Below are positions 34,262 to 45,496 of a stretch of DNA of 64,000 nucleotides, one piece after another; position 1 is the first letter of the stretch; each line of letters opens with the position of its first letter. The notes beneath the pieces were generated by a model. The model saw nothing but the letters and a program-made list of their open reading frames with translations, was not told the DNA's origin and did not search any database. A program made the position numbers and the translations under genes. The DNA comes from a virus. The stretch is taken from positions 1 to 64,000 of IMG/VR virus record IMGVR_UViG_3300025154_000061. One strand, given 5' to 3'.

Positions 34262-35194
34262 ATGACGACCGAACGACCGACGCTGCGATTCGGGGTTGCG
34301 ACCGTTGCAGTTCGTGACGACCTGACGCCTTACGACGAAGTCTTCGTTCCCGAGTGGGACGAGAATTTCCAAGTCGACGACCGGCTCTTCGAGACGCTCG
34401 CCGTCTGCGCCGCCGACGATATCCCCGCGCTGCTCGTCGGCCCGGCCGGGTGTGGCAAGACGCAGGGCGTCAGAATGATCGCCGCCCTTCTGAATCAGCC
34501 CGTGCGCAAGATCTCGCTGAACGCCGACGTGCGGTCGAGCGACTTCGTCGGGCAGAAGTCGATCGACGTCGACGAGGCGACGGGCACCTCGATCGTCACC
34601 TTCAAAGACGGGATCCTTCCCGACGCTATGCGGCGCGGTCATTGGTTGGTTCTCGACGAGTTCGACGCCACGCCCCCGGGGATCGCCTTCGTGCTGCAAA
34701 GCGTGCTCGAACCCGGTCACGTCTTGACGCTGCTCGACAACTACGGCGAAGTCGTGACCCCGCACCCGAGCTTCCGCCTCTTCGCCACGGGCAACACGAT
34801 CGGCAAGGGCGACGAGTCGGGACTCTACACCGGAACGAACGTCATGAACGAGGCGACGCTTGATCGCTTCGTCACGATCGAATGCACCTACGTTGTCCCG
34901 TCGGTCGAGTGCGAGATCCTGACCTCGAAGACGGGCGTCGCCGCGCAGATCGCGAAGCGCCTCGTCGACGTGGCGACGCTCGTTCGGCAGGGGTTCGACA
35001 AGAACGAGTGTTTCTGCACCTTCTCGACGCGCCGCCTGCTCGCGTGGGCTGCCTTCACGACCCGGTTCGGCGCCAACGACGCCGCCGTCGTGCGGGGCTA
35101 CAAGCTCGCGGTCGCCTCGAAGCTCGGCCGCGAGGATCGGCTCTACGTCGCCGGGGTCGTTCAGCGTGTGATCGGCCTCGACGTCGCTCGCTAA
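34262..35194 (+). CDS. MoxR/CobS-like AAA+ ATPase
   Basis: 310 residues, ATG 34,262 after GGGGAAGGGGCACCC. Walker A is LLVGPAGCGKTQG (~60), Walker B WLVLDEFDATPPG (~127), sensor 1 FATGNTIGKGDESG (~175) with the GLYTGTNVMNEATLDRF arginine-finger region typical of CobS/MoxR. It should work as a hexameric remodelling ATPase with the VWA protein encoded next. Both genes have near-identical promoters. In cells such pairs insert metals or activate enzymes; the target in phage infection is unknown. Confidence 0.75.
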   Translation: MTTERPTLRFGVATVAVRDDLTPYDEVFVPEWDENFQVDDRLFETLAVCAADDIPALLVGPAGCGKTQGVRMIAALLNQPVRKISLNADVRSSDFVGQKSIDVDEATGTSIVTFKDGILPDAMRRGHWLVLDEFDATPPGIAFVLQSVLEPGHVLTLLDNYGEVVTPHPSFRLFATGNTIGKGDESGLYTGTNVMNEATLDRFVTIECTYVVPSVECEILTSKTGVAAQIAKRLVDVATLVRQGFDKNECFCTFSTRRLLAWAAFTTRFGANDAAVVRGYKLAVASKLGREDRLYVAGVVQRVIGLDVAR

Positions 35195-35230
35195 CCCCGC
35201 CCCGTCGGTGTGCATCATGAAGAAAATCGA

Positions 35231-35260
35231 CCCTCGCCCCGGCCGCCCTCGGGGCGGGGC
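35231..35260 (+). terminator. GC hairpin after the AAA+ gene
   Basis: CGCCCCG (35,235-35,241) pairs with CGGGGCG (35,250-35,256), extendable by three more pairs, with an 8-nt loop. An outer AAATCGAC/GTCGATTT pair brackets it and a TTTC follows. It separates two units driven by twin promoters. Confidence 0.5.
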
Positions 35261-35294
35261 TGCGCCTCTCGTGTCGATTTCTAGTCAAAAAGTA

Positions 35295-35323
35295 TTGACC
35301 CGTTGCGGCGCCCCGACTATACC
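35295..35323 (+). promoter_or_regulatory. Strong promoter with UP-like A tract (VWA gene)
   Basis: TTGACC (35,295-35,300), 17 bp, TATACC (35,318-35,323), preceded by TCAAAAAGTA. Near copy of the promoter at 34,195. It would also read into the sigma-like gene and following genes. Confidence 0.75.
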
Positions 35324-35359
35324 TGTGGGCGAGGGCACGACGCCCGAGGGGTTGACGAA

Positions 35360-37645
<2,286 letters not shown>

Positions 37646-37649
37646 GGTC

Positions 37650-38291
37650 ATGGGGCAGATCGCGAAGGCAGTCGCGCTCGAAGTTCGTCAGTTCGCCCGC
37701 ACGGCTACCCGGGCGATTCTCTTCCGGTTCCCGTGCGAGGCCGATCGGGAAGACCTCGAACAAGAGGCGGCGATCGGGATCCTGCGCGCGCTCGGGAAGC
37801 TCGACGACGCGCGGCCCGAGGCCGAGCGCCGCTCGTTCTTGATCTGCGCGGGGCGTCGAGCCGCGATCGACGCGCTGCGGCACCGCAAGCGGCACGCGCG
37901 CGACGTTCTCGGGTTCGTGCCCGTAGAAGAGTCGGTCGATTGGAACGGCGCCGCCTTCGTGGGCTGCCGCGACGGCGTGCCGTCAACGGATCCGTGGGGC
38001 GAGTTCGCCTCGGCCGACGACCCCGACGGCGCGTTCGTGACCGCCGAGATCGCGGCGCGGATCGTTGACGTGCTCGAACTGGCCGAGTCGCGCATGACCC
38101 CGGGGCAGCGGGCGATCTTCCGCGCCCGCGTCTACGGCGAGATCGTGCCCGAGCAGTTCGCGCACGTCTCGCAGTCGGGGGTTCGGGATTTGGCGGCGCG
38201 TGCCCGTGCGTGCGTGAACGCGGCTTCGAGGGATCTAGGATGCGTCGATTTGATTGGTCCCGTCGAGTGCGTCGACTTGCTCGCGATCTAG
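37650..38291 (+). CDS. Sigma-factor-like protein (ECF-type regions 2 and 4)
   Basis: 213 residues, ATG 37,650 with GAGGGGGTGAGG before it. Region 2 is seen at ~28-75: FRFPCEADREDLEQEAAIGI, a helix, then RSFLICAGRRAAIDALRHRK, the DLxQ and AIDxLR patterns of ECF sigma factors. A region-4-like helix-turn-helix follows at ~155-200 (MTPGQRAIFRARVYG, VSQSGVRDLAARAR). It would direct RNA polymerase to phage promoters. Downstream of the strong 35,295 promoter, it would be made early. The CGACGC-N17-TAGAA motif is a candidate target. Confidence 0.65.
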   Translation: MGQIAKAVALEVRQFARTATRAILFRFPCEADREDLEQEAAIGILRALGKLDDARPEAERRSFLICAGRRAAIDALRHRKRHARDVLGFVPVEESVDWNGAAFVGCRDGVPSTDPWGEFASADDPDGAFVTAEIAARIVDVLELAESRMTPGQRAIFRARVYGEIVPEQFAHVSQSGVRDLAARARACVNAASRDLGCVDLIGPVECVDLLAI

Positions 38292-39013
38292 GCGACCGGC
38301 CCGAGTGCGTGGGGCACTACGAGGCGGGCAATCTAGAGTGCGACGGCTCGCCCTCGTGCGCGTGGCGCGCGCCGTGCCGTGCCTATCGCGATCACTGCGC
38401 GATCCGGGGGATCAACCCCGAGGTCGAGAAGGCCGCGACGCCGCCCGACGCGCTCAATGCGTTGATCTTCGCCGTGCTTCGGCAAGCCCCGCCCGAGGGT
38501 GGGTATGCCCGTGCCCACAATTCAACGCGGGGCTGGCGCCGCTTCCTCGACGCCTACGTCGACGCGCTGCCCGAGGGCGTGGTCGTGCAAGCGTCGCGCG
38601 ACGTCGCCCTCGTTGGCGAACTCTACGTCGTGACGTGGGCAGGGCGCCGCGAGGGGCGCATTCGCGCGGGCGGGATCCGGGTGCGAACGACGATGAAGGG
38701 GAACGAGATCCCGATCGTGCGTTACTGGCCGACGCGTTACGACCGCATGACGCCCGAGATCGAGATTCGGGCAGATCTCGCACGCCTGCTCGAAGTCTTT
38801 CCGGCCGCCCGGGGGATCCCGTGGCGTTGGTCGGAAAAGCACGCGAACGGCGAGGCGAAACGCCCGCTCGGCTCGCTTGCGTCGAAGGTGCCGTCGGAAC
38901 GGATCGAGGATATCGCCCGGCTCGCCGCCCGCGCTCTCGGGGCAGGCTTGATCCGCGACTGCCGCGTTCGCGGTTCGGGCGTCGAAGTCAAAGGGAAGGG
39001 GGAACGATCATGA
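38240..39013 (+). CDS. Unknown protein with N-terminal Cys cluster
   Basis: 257 residues. ATG 38,240, immediately after GGATCTAGG, is preferred although it overlaps the sigma-like gene by 52 bases; upstream starts overlap more. A four-Cys N-terminal motif (CVGHYEAGNLECDGSPSC then WRAPC, ~23-45) could bind zinc or resemble a small DNA-binding module. The centre is strand-rich (VVVQASRDVALVGELYVVTW); the C-terminus is basic. No family recognised. Confidence 0.5.
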   Translation: MRRFDWSRRVRRLARDLGDRPECVGHYEAGNLECDGSPSCAWRAPCRAYRDHCAIRGINPEVEKAATPPDALNALIFAVLRQAPPEGGYARAHNSTRGWRRFLDAYVDALPEGVVVQASRDVALVGELYVVTWAGRREGRIRAGGIRVRTTMKGNEIPIVRYWPTRYDRMTPEIEIRADLARLLEVFPAARGIPWRWSEKHANGEAKRPLGSLASKVPSERIEDIARLAARALGAGLIRDCRVRGSGVEVKGKGERS

Positions 39014-39393
39014 CCAAGCTCGAAGACGCTCGCGCCCGGTTCGCCGCGAAGAACGGCGCCGCGAAGCCCGCGTCGACGCCGTCGCCCGAGCCCGCGCGCC
39101 CGAAGCAAAACGTCGCCGCCATGCTAGGCAAGGGGGGCGGTTCGACGGGGATCGACCCTGCCGCCATGCGCACCGCACGGGGGCGGGGTGGGCGGTTCAC
39201 GCTCGACCGCGCCCACGACGACGCGACGATCGGCTTCGGCAAGTATTCGGGAACGCGCGTTTCGGTTCTCGCGAATGACGAGGAAGGGCGGGGGTATCTG
39301 CGTTGGATGCTCACCCAAGAGTTCCCCGAGGCGCTGCTCGAAATCGTGCGGCACGCTCTCGACTCGACGCCTGAACTCGGGGGCCGACGGTGA
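39010..39393 (+). CDS. DUF3820-like protein (exonuclease-X C-terminal-like module)
   Basis: 127 residues, ATGA overlap. Residues ~70-105 have the small module IGFGKYSGTRVSVLANDEE then YLRWMLTQEFP, the GKY...YLxW pattern found C-terminal to exonuclease X and in stand-alone DUF3820 proteins. The N-terminus (TKLEDARARFAAKNG) resembles the N-termini of genes at 59,399-60,743. Probably a DNA-processing accessory; it precedes the polymerase gene. Confidence 0.55.
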   Translation: MTKLEDARARFAAKNGAAKPASTPSPEPARPKQNVAAMLGKGGGSTGIDPAAMRTARGRGGRFTLDRAHDDATIGFGKYSGTRVSVLANDEEGRGYLRWMLTQEFPEALLEIVRHALDSTPELGGRR

Positions 39394-39656
39394 TCGACGT
39401 CGCCCGTCTGCGCGCTCGACGCGAGGGCTCGATCCGCTTCCCGGTCGAGAACGCCGGGAGGCTCGACGTCGTGCTCGGCTTCGGCCCGTTCAAGGGCTAC
39501 GCTGCGAGCGCGATCGCGCTGACGTCGAGGGGGCGCGCCTACCTGTCGCGCCTTTGGTGCGAGCACGGGCTACCGCACGCGGTCAAGAGCGCGATCGCGT
39601 GGCAACTAGAGTTCGCGCTCGACGAGCCCGACTCACTCTTCGGCGAGGTGTGCTGA
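39390..39656 (+). CDS. Second DUF3820-like small protein
   Basis: 88 residues from a GTG overlapping the previous stop. LGFGPFKGYAASAIALTSRG followed by YLSRLWCEHGLP keeps the same strand-turn-helix pattern as the upstream gene, suggesting tandem duplication and divergence. It ends one base before the polymerase ATG region and is probably translationally coupled to it. Confidence 0.5.
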   Translation: MIDVARLRARREGSIRFPVENAGRLDVVLGFGPFKGYAASAIALTSRGRAYLSRLWCEHGLPHAVKSAIAWQLEFALDEPDSLFGEVC

Positions 39657-42600
39657 ATGCCCGAGAACTTCGTTCACTGCCACGTTCACACCCACGCGAG
39701 CGCCTTCGACGGGCTCGGCACCGCGAGCGACTTCTTCAAGCGGGCTGCCGAAATGGGGCAAGTCGCCCTCGCGACGACCGAACACGGCACGCTGCGCGGG
39801 CTCTACGAGGCGACGACGGCCGCGAAAGAGACGGGGGTCAAGTTCATCCCCGGGTGTGAGTTCTACCTCGCCGACGACGCCCTCGCGCGGGGGTTGACGA
39901 AGGAAGAGAAAGCCGCGATCGAAGGGGCGGCCGCCCGTGACGGCGGCGATCCGAAGGAACTCGCCAAGGCGGCCGAGCGCCTGCGCCGCGAGCGCGATCA
40001 CGTCACGGTTTGGGCGCTCGACGACGAGGGGCTCGGGAACTTGATCGCGCTCTCGTCGTGGTCGTGGCGAGAGGGCTTCTATTACAAGCCGCGCGTCGAC
40101 GTCGCCCGGTTGACGTCCCGTTCGCGCGGGCTCGCGATCTCGACGGGCTGTCTCGGGGGCGTCGTTTCGGCGCCGCTGCGAGTCGGCGACGTGCGCGTCG
40201 CGTTCGACCGCCTCGACCGCCTCGTCGCTGCGTTCCCCGGGCGAGTCTACGTCGAGCTTCAACCGCACTGCCCGCCCGGGGCCGAGGGGCTCGCCGAGAA
40301 GCTCGCCCGGCTCGCGCGCGACTACGATTTACCCGTGATCGCGACGCAGGATGCGCACTACCCCCGCCGCGACGACAGCGTCGCGCAAGAGGCCCTCTTG
40401 TGCGTGGGGACGCGCGACAAGATCGCGAACCCCGATCGCTTCCGCTTCGACTCTCGCGAGTATTGGCTTCGCTCGCGCGCTGAAATGGCCGAGGCGTTCG
40501 CCGCGAACTGCCCCGGGCTCTCGTCGCTCGTCGTCGAGAAGGCTCTCGACGAGACGGTCGCCTTCGCTGAACGGTGCTCGGCCCGGCTTGCCCTCCCCGG
40601 CGCGGGCGCCTACCTCGCCGCGCCCGCGTTGCCCGAGGGCGTGACGACCTACGATGCTTGGTTGCTCCACCTCTGCGCGATCGGTTCGATCGCGAGATAT
40701 GGCAAGTCTATTTCCGATCTTCCGACCGAGCACCTCGCCCGGCTGCGCGCCGAACTCACGACGATCAAGAGCCTCGGCTTCGCTGCTTACTTCGCAATGG
40801 TCTACGACCTGCGGGCGTGGGCTCGCGCGCAAGGGATCTTCGTCGGCCCGGGGCGTGGGTCGGCCGCAGGCTCGCTCGTTGCCTACCTCGCGAGGATCGT
40901 CGACGTCGACCCGATCCGACACGGGCTGTCGTTCGATCGCTTCCTCGCACCCGGCCGCGTCGACCTGCCCGATATCGATCTCGACTTTGAAGACGAGCGC
41001 CGCGACGAGGTGCTCGTCTACCTGCGCGAGCGCTACGGCGAAGACCGGGTCGCGCATATCTCGACGGTGGGAACGATGCGGGGGAAGAGCCTCGCCCGCG
41101 ACCTCGGCCGGATCTATGGCGTGCCCGATCGCGACGTCTCGGCCGTCGCCTCGGTGCTACCCGACGCGACAGAAGACGTGCCTATGATCGAGGCCCTCGC
41201 CTCGACCGCGATCGGCCGCGAGTTTGCCGAGCGCTACCCCGACGTCGTCGACGTGGCGACGCGCCTCGAAGGTCAAATGCGCGGGGTGGGGCTTCACCCC
41301 GCAGGCGTGGTCGTCTCGCGCGTTCCTGTCGCCACGATCGCCCCGGTCGAGACTCGCCCGCGCAAGGGCGGGGAACGGGTCGCCGCTGTCGCGTGGGATA
41401 TGGTGGCGGTAGAGAAGGCGGGGTTCGTCAAGATCGACGTGCTCGGGCTGCGCGCGCTCTCGTTCTTGCGGCGCGCCTGCCTGCTCGCCGGGATCGCCGA
41501 CCCGACGACGATCGAACTCGAAGACGCCGAGGCCCTCGACGCCTTCACTGCGCACCGCTTCGGCGGGATTTTCCAGTTCGACACGCCCTCGGCCCGCAAG
41601 GCTTGTCGGGGGTTCGTCTTCCGCCGCTTCGCCGATATCGCCGCCATGACCGCGCTCGACCGCCCCGGCCCTATGCAGACCGGCATGGTTGCCGAGTTCG
41701 TGAAGCGCAGTGAAGATCCGTCGCTCGTGCCCGCGTTCAATCCCGTCTACGATAGGATCACCGCCGAGACGTTCGGGGTCGTGGTCTACCAAGAGCAGAT
41801 CGTCGCGCTGGCCCGCGAGCTTGCAGGCTTCACGCCCGAGGCCGCCGACAAGTTCCGCAAGGCGATCTCGAAGAAGAAGCGGGAAGAGGTCGATGCGATC
41901 CTGCCCGTCTTCGTGAAGGGCTGCGTCGACGTGGGCGGGATGGATCGGGGCGACGCCGAGAAGTTTGCAGAATCATTGGAGGGCTTCGCCGAGTATTGTT
42001 TCAACAAGGCGCACGCGATCTCGTATGCCGCGATCGCGCTTTGGTCAATGCACTTGAAGGTTCACTATCCCGAGGCGTTCTTCGCCGCGTTCTTGCAGAC
42101 CGAGCCGAACGCCCAAGTTCAATTGAGAGTCGCCGCCGAGGCCCGGCACCTCGGGATCCCGGTCATGCCGCCCGACGTCAACGCCGCCGCCGAAGGGCTT
42201 ACGCTTGCCTATTCCTCGACCGGGGCCGCGCAGATCGTGAACGGGATCGCCGAGATCAAGGGGATCGGCAAGCCGACCGCCGCCTCGATCGCGGCCCGCG
42301 CGCCGTTCAAGTCGCTTGTCGACTTCTACGATCGCACGGCTGGCGACGGGCTGCGCGTCACGGTCGCGACGTTCGAGCTTCTCGCCCGCGCTACCGCCTT
42401 CCGCTCGCTCTTCCCGAGCGTGCGCTTCCTCGTCGAGAACGCCCGCGAGGTGTGGGATTGGTTGAAGGTGGGGGTCGAGCCCGTGCTCGACGTCGACTAC
42501 GACTACGACGGCGACACGATCGCTCGAATCGCTGGCGAGGTGTGCCCGCTCTACGTCGACGCGAAGGGGCGTTCTGCGTTCACGGTCGTCGAGCGCCTAC

Positions 42601-43259
42601 TTCGAGAGGGGACACGCCGCGAGATCGCTACCGTGGGCGAAATCGCCGACGCTGGCGCCTACGTCGTGCTCGCCCGCGTCAGCGCCGCCCGGCTCTTCTC
42701 GGAAGACGGGGGCGGGAAGACGCTTCGAGTGCTGCTATCCGACAACGAGGGCGCCGAGGTCGCCGCGAAAGTCGATCAAGACGTGACCGAGGCGACGCTC
42801 GGGGTGCTCGACGATCCCGGTCGGCTCGTGCTCGTCGTGTTGCGCGTCTCGAATCGCGGGATGATCACGGTTGAAGTCGGGCTCGACGCGAACGCAGCGA
42901 TCACCACGTCTTCGCCGCTCGCCGACGCGATCTTGCGCCCGAAGCGCACGAGCCCCCGCGACCCGGGCGCCGCCCTCGAACGCACCCCGCCCGACGCGTC
43001 GTTCGCTGCCGAGGGCGTGGTCGTGCGATCCTTGAAGCGCCGCGACAAGTCGGGGGGCAAGCTGCGCGTCGTGACCCTTGCCGGTTCGGCGGGCTTCGCG
43101 CGCTTCTTCGTCTTCGATCGTCGGCACCGCGCCGACGTCAAGGCGCTGACCGTCGGCGCTCGGGTGCGCGTCAAGTTGACGCGCCTCGAAGGCGACGCCG
43201 CCTGCCTCGCCGACGCGGCCGTCGAGGTGTGCGCGACGCTTGCGCCCGCCGTTTCGTAA
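39657..43259 (+). CDS. dnaE: DNA polymerase III alpha subunit (DnaE-like)
   Basis: 1200 residues, ATG 39,657 directly after the previous stop. Replicative polymerase of the bacterial C family. PHP domain at the N-terminus (HCHVHTHASAFDGLGTASDF, TTEHGTLRGLYEAT), palm with GPGRGSAAGSLVAYL (~397) and the catalytic LPDIDLDFEDERRDEV (~437), then GVGLHPAGVVVS, PGPMQTGMVAEFV, YQEQIVALARELAGF and the FNKAHAISYAAIALW fingers motif. A helix-hairpin-helix (EIKGIGKPTAASIAAR) and C-terminal OB fold follow. PHP His residues are largely intact, so a proofreading PHP is possible; no separate epsilon subunit is seen. Confidence 0.9.
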   Translation: MPENFVHCHVHTHASAFDGLGTASDFFKRAAEMGQVALATTEHGTLRGLYEATTAAKETGVKFIPGCEFYLADDALARGLTKEEKAAIEGAAARDGGDPKELAKAAERLRRERDHVTVWALDDEGLGNLIALSSWSWREGFYYKPRVDVARLTSRSRGLAISTGCLGGVVSAPLRVGDVRVAFDRLDRLVAAFPGRVYVELQPHCPPGAEGLAEKLARLARDYDLPVIATQDAHYPRRDDSVAQEALLCVGTRDKIANPDRFRFDSREYWLRSRAEMAEAFAANCPGLSSLVVEKALDETVAFAERCSARLALPGAGAYLAAPALPEGVTTYDAWLLHLCAIGSIARYGKSISDLPTEHLARLRAELTTIKSLGFAAYFAMVYDLRAWARAQGIFVGPGRGSAAGSLVAYLARIVDVDPIRHGLSFDRFLAPGRVDLPDIDLDFEDERRDEVLVYLRERYGEDRVAHISTVGTMRGKSLARDLGRIYGVPDRDVSAVASVLPDATEDVPMIEALASTAIGREFAERYPDVVDVATRLEGQMRGVGLHPAGVVVSRVPVATIAPVETRPRKGGERVAAVAWDMVAVEKAGFVKIDVLGLRALSFLRRACLLAGIADPTTIELEDAEALDAFTAHRFGGIFQFDTPSARKACRGFVFRRFADIAAMTALDRPGPMQTGMVAEFVKRSEDPSLVPAFNPVYDRITAETFGVVVYQEQIVALARELAGFTPEAADKFRKAISKKKREEVDAILPVFVKGCVDVGGMDRGDAEKFAESLEGFAEYCFNKAHAISYAAIALWSMHLKVHYPEAFFAAFLQTEPNAQVQLRVAAEARHLGIPVMPPDVNAAAEGLTLAYSSTGAAQIVNGIAEIKGIGKPTAASIAARAPFKSLVDFYDRTAGDGLRVTVATFELLARATAFRSLFPSVRFLVENAREVWDWLKVGVEPVLDVDYDYDGDTIARIAGEVCPLYVDAKGRSAFTVVERLLREGTRREIATVGEIADAGAYVVLARVSAARLFSEDGGGKTLRVLLSDNEGAEVAAKVDQDVTEATLGVLDDPGRLVLVVLRVSNRGMITVEVGLDANAAITTSSPLADAILRPKRTSPRDPGAALERTPPDASFAAEGVVVRSLKRRDKSGGKLRVVTLAGSAGFARFFVFDRRHRADVKALTVGARVRVKLTRLEGDAACLADAAVEVCATLAPAVS

Positions 43260-43262
43260 CAC
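43234..43262 (+). promoter_or_regulatory. CGACGC-class promoter before HU
   Basis: CGACGC (43,234-43,239), exactly 17 bp, TAACAC (43,257-43,262). The TAA is also the polymerase stop codon. It would give independent, stronger expression of the HU-like gene. Confidence 0.5.
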
Positions 43263-43285
43263 TGGCAGACCTGGGGGAACGAAGC

Positions 43286-43567
43286 ATGAAGAGCACGAAC
43301 CAATCGACCCTTGCAGACGTCGCCCGCCGAGCGGGCGTCGACGCAGAGGTCGCCGAGAAGATCGTCGAAGCGCTGCTCGAAGAGGCGAAGCTCGGCCGCA
43401 AGGTTTGGATCCGCTCGCTTGGGATCTTCCGGGTGACGCATACCAAGGCCCGCGAGCACGCGACGCCGCTCGTGCCCGGGGGGATCGCCAAGATTCCCGC
43501 GCGCTGCGTGCTGCGCTTCCGCAGTTCCGAGGCCGCGCAAGAGTTCTTGAATCGGGGGCAGGCGTGA
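43286..43567 (+). CDS. HU/IHF-like DNA-binding protein
   Basis: 93 residues, ATG 43,286 after GGGGGAACGAAGC. It bends DNA and may assist replication or packaging. The HU fold is clear: STLADVARRAGVDAEVAEKI helices, EALLEEAKLGRKVWIRSLGI with the GxxVxIxxxGxF pattern, then a DNA-arm region and PARCVLRFRSSEAAQEFL. An in-frame GTG/ATG-like extension upstream is rejected because it would run into the polymerase gene. Confidence 0.8.
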   Translation: MKSTNQSTLADVARRAGVDAEVAEKIVEALLEEAKLGRKVWIRSLGIFRVTHTKAREHATPLVPGGIAKIPARCVLRFRSSEAAQEFLNRGQA

Positions 43568-44172
43568 CGACGTCGCCCGCTGCCCGGCACAAGGCCGTCG
43601 GCCGCACGTTCACGCTCGACGGGGGCGAACGCGTGACGCTGCTCGTTGGGGATCTCTTCCCGGGCGAGGATCTCGACGAGGAAGCCGGTTGGTTGTCGTC
43701 GACGATCGGGCTCGTCGGGGAACTGCTCGGGCAGACGACGCACGCGCTCGAACGCGAAGACGCCGCCTATCGACGTTGGCGCGCGGGGGCTTCGCGCGAC
43801 GTGCTCGCCAGCGAGCCGAAGACCCCCGAATGGAAGATCAAGCACGAGGTCGAGAACGACCCGAAGTTCGAGGCGTTCAAGAACCGGGTCGCCGCGCTCG
43901 AAGGCGACAGCGAGTTCTTGCGCGCCTATCACGACGCGCTGCGCACCAAGTCGAGCATGATCCGCGCCCGGGTGGAACTGCGCGGGGGCGAGCGCCGCTC
44001 GCAGCACGAGCCCGACACGCGCGGGGACGAGGAACGAGGATCGGCCGGGGGTGTCACCCGGCCGCGCTTCTACGAGCCCGAGGTTCGCGAGCCGACCGCC
44101 GATCGTGCGGCCCGCGTGCGAGAGGCTCTCGCGAACGGCAGGAAATCACCGAAGGAAGGGGAACGGCAATGA
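43564..44172 (+). CDS. Unknown protein between HU and SSB
   Basis: 202 residues from a GTG overlapping the HU stop. A basic N-terminus, a middle helical region (DLDEEAGWLSSTIGLVGELL, then KIKHEVENDPKFEAFKNRV) and YHDALRTKSSMIRARVELRG near 120-140; the C-terminus is charged and disordered. It is coupled to HU and SSB, so a recombination or replication accessory is likely, but I do not recognise it. Confidence 0.5.
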   Translation: MTTSPAARHKAVGRTFTLDGGERVTLLVGDLFPGEDLDEEAGWLSSTIGLVGELLGQTTHALEREDAAYRRWRAGASRDVLASEPKTPEWKIKHEVENDPKFEAFKNRVAALEGDSEFLRAYHDALRTKSSMIRARVELRGGERRSQHEPDTRGDEERGSAGGVTRPRFYEPEVREPTADRAARVREALANGRKSPKEGERQ

Positions 44173-45461
44173 GTCTCGATCTTGGCAAGCTGCGCGATCG
44201 CCACGCGCAGGGGAAGCGTTTCGCTGGCGGCGACAAGGGGTCGTTCTTGAAGATCCCCGACGGCCTCTCGACCTACTACCTCGTCGCGCCGACCGAGGCA
44301 ATGGGGGGGATCCCGTTCGTCGAGTTCCTCGTTCACCGCGAGGTCGGCCCCGAAGGCAAGATGACCGTGTGTCTCGCCGACGAGAACGAGATCTTGCGCG
44401 ACCCGAGCGTCGCGCCCGCGCTGCGCGAGAAGGGCGTCGACGTCGGTCGCTGCCCGGTCGACGACTTCCTCGCCGACGACGCGGCGGCCGCGTCGCTGCC
44501 CGAGGTGAAGCTCGCGAAGATGGTCGCGAAGCCGCAATATCTCTTCGCGGTCGTGCCGTGGGAAATCCAGAACGCGGCGGGCGAACTCGTGCCCCTGCCC
44601 GACGGCGATCGCGTGCCCCGCCCGCTCTTCTGCGGCCCGCAGATATGGGATGGGATCTGCGACGTGATCGAGGCCGAGGGCAACGTCACCGATCCGAACG
44701 CCGCGATCTTGATCCGCATCAAGAAGAGCGTCGTCAAGAAGCGCACGAGCTACAAGGTCGAGGTCGACACCCGCTGCATTCGCGAGCCGATTCGGATCTC
44801 GAAGTCGACCAAGGCCGCGATCGCCGCCGCCTGCGCCTCGACGGGCGACTGCAACCTCTTCCGCATCGTCGTCAACATGACGAAGAGCGCCGACGTCGTC
44901 GACGCCTTCCTGCGCGGCGACACGGTCGAGACGCGCACGACGACCACGGGCGACGCCAAGCCGCACTGTTACTCGAAGGATCACGACCACGACGACGACG
45001 AGTGTCGCGTCTGCGTCTACGAGGTCGACTGCGCGAAGGCGTGCGGCACCGCGCCGTTCAAGGGCGCCGACAAGCCCGCGCCGCGTGGCGCCGTGACCGC
45101 CGCGCCCGCCACGAAGCCCGCCCCGGCCGCTGCCGCCGTCAAGGCGCCCGCCGCCCGCGCGGCCGCCCGGCCCGCGACGCCGCCGCCCCCGCCGCCCGAA
45201 GAGGAAGAACCCGAGTTCGACGCCGACCCGCCCGCGCCCGAACCGCCCCCGCCGCCGCCGCCCGCGCGTCGTCGTGCGGCGACGCCCCCGCCGCCGCCCG
45301 AGCCCGAGAGCAGCGTCGACGACGCGTTCCCCGACGAGCCCGAGCCCGGCGACGAGCCCGAGCCCGCCGAGGCCCCCGCCGCCGCGCCCGTCGACGAGGA
45401 TCCCCTCGCCGAGATCGACCGCGAACTCGAAGCCCGCCGCGCGCGCAAGGGCGCCCGTTAG
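44169..45461 (+). CDS. gp32-like single-stranded DNA-binding protein
   Basis: 430 residues, ATGA overlap. It would coat ssDNA during replication and recombination. The N-terminal ~300 residues resemble phage gp32-type SSBs: basic start (GKLRDRHAQGKRFAGGDKGS), a long OB-like region and a His/Cys cluster (HCYSKDHDHDDDECRVCVYE, CAKACG) that could hold zinc. The last ~130 residues are Pro/Ala/Glu/Asp-rich with an acidic stretch, as in SSB tails, then a basic end. It directly precedes RecA. The family call is from architecture and context. Confidence 0.6.
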   Translation: MSLDLGKLRDRHAQGKRFAGGDKGSFLKIPDGLSTYYLVAPTEAMGGIPFVEFLVHREVGPEGKMTVCLADENEILRDPSVAPALREKGVDVGRCPVDDFLADDAAAASLPEVKLAKMVAKPQYLFAVVPWEIQNAAGELVPLPDGDRVPRPLFCGPQIWDGICDVIEAEGNVTDPNAAILIRIKKSVVKKRTSYKVEVDTRCIREPIRISKSTKAAIAAACASTGDCNLFRIVVNMTKSADVVDAFLRGDTVETRTTTTGDAKPHCYSKDHDHDDDECRVCVYEVDCAKACGTAPFKGADKPAPRGAVTAAPATKPAPAAAAVKAPAARAAARPATPPPPPPEEEEPEFDADPPAPEPPPPPPPARRRAATPPPPPEPESSVDDAFPDEPEPGDEPEPAEAPAAAPVDEDPLAEIDRELEARRARKGAR

Positions 45462-45496
45462 AACCTTCAACCCGGGAACTTGATCGAGGTCTTTCA

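Noticed and set aside
37901-37929. CGACGT-N17-TAGAAG inside the sigma-like gene
   Set aside because: Matches the motif loosely but is in the middle of coding sequence with no gene start nearby; shows that single matches occur by chance.
45459-45464. TAGAAC before the RecA gene as another CGACGC-class promoter
   Set aside because: No CGACGC lies 17 bp upstream; only the -10-like box matches.
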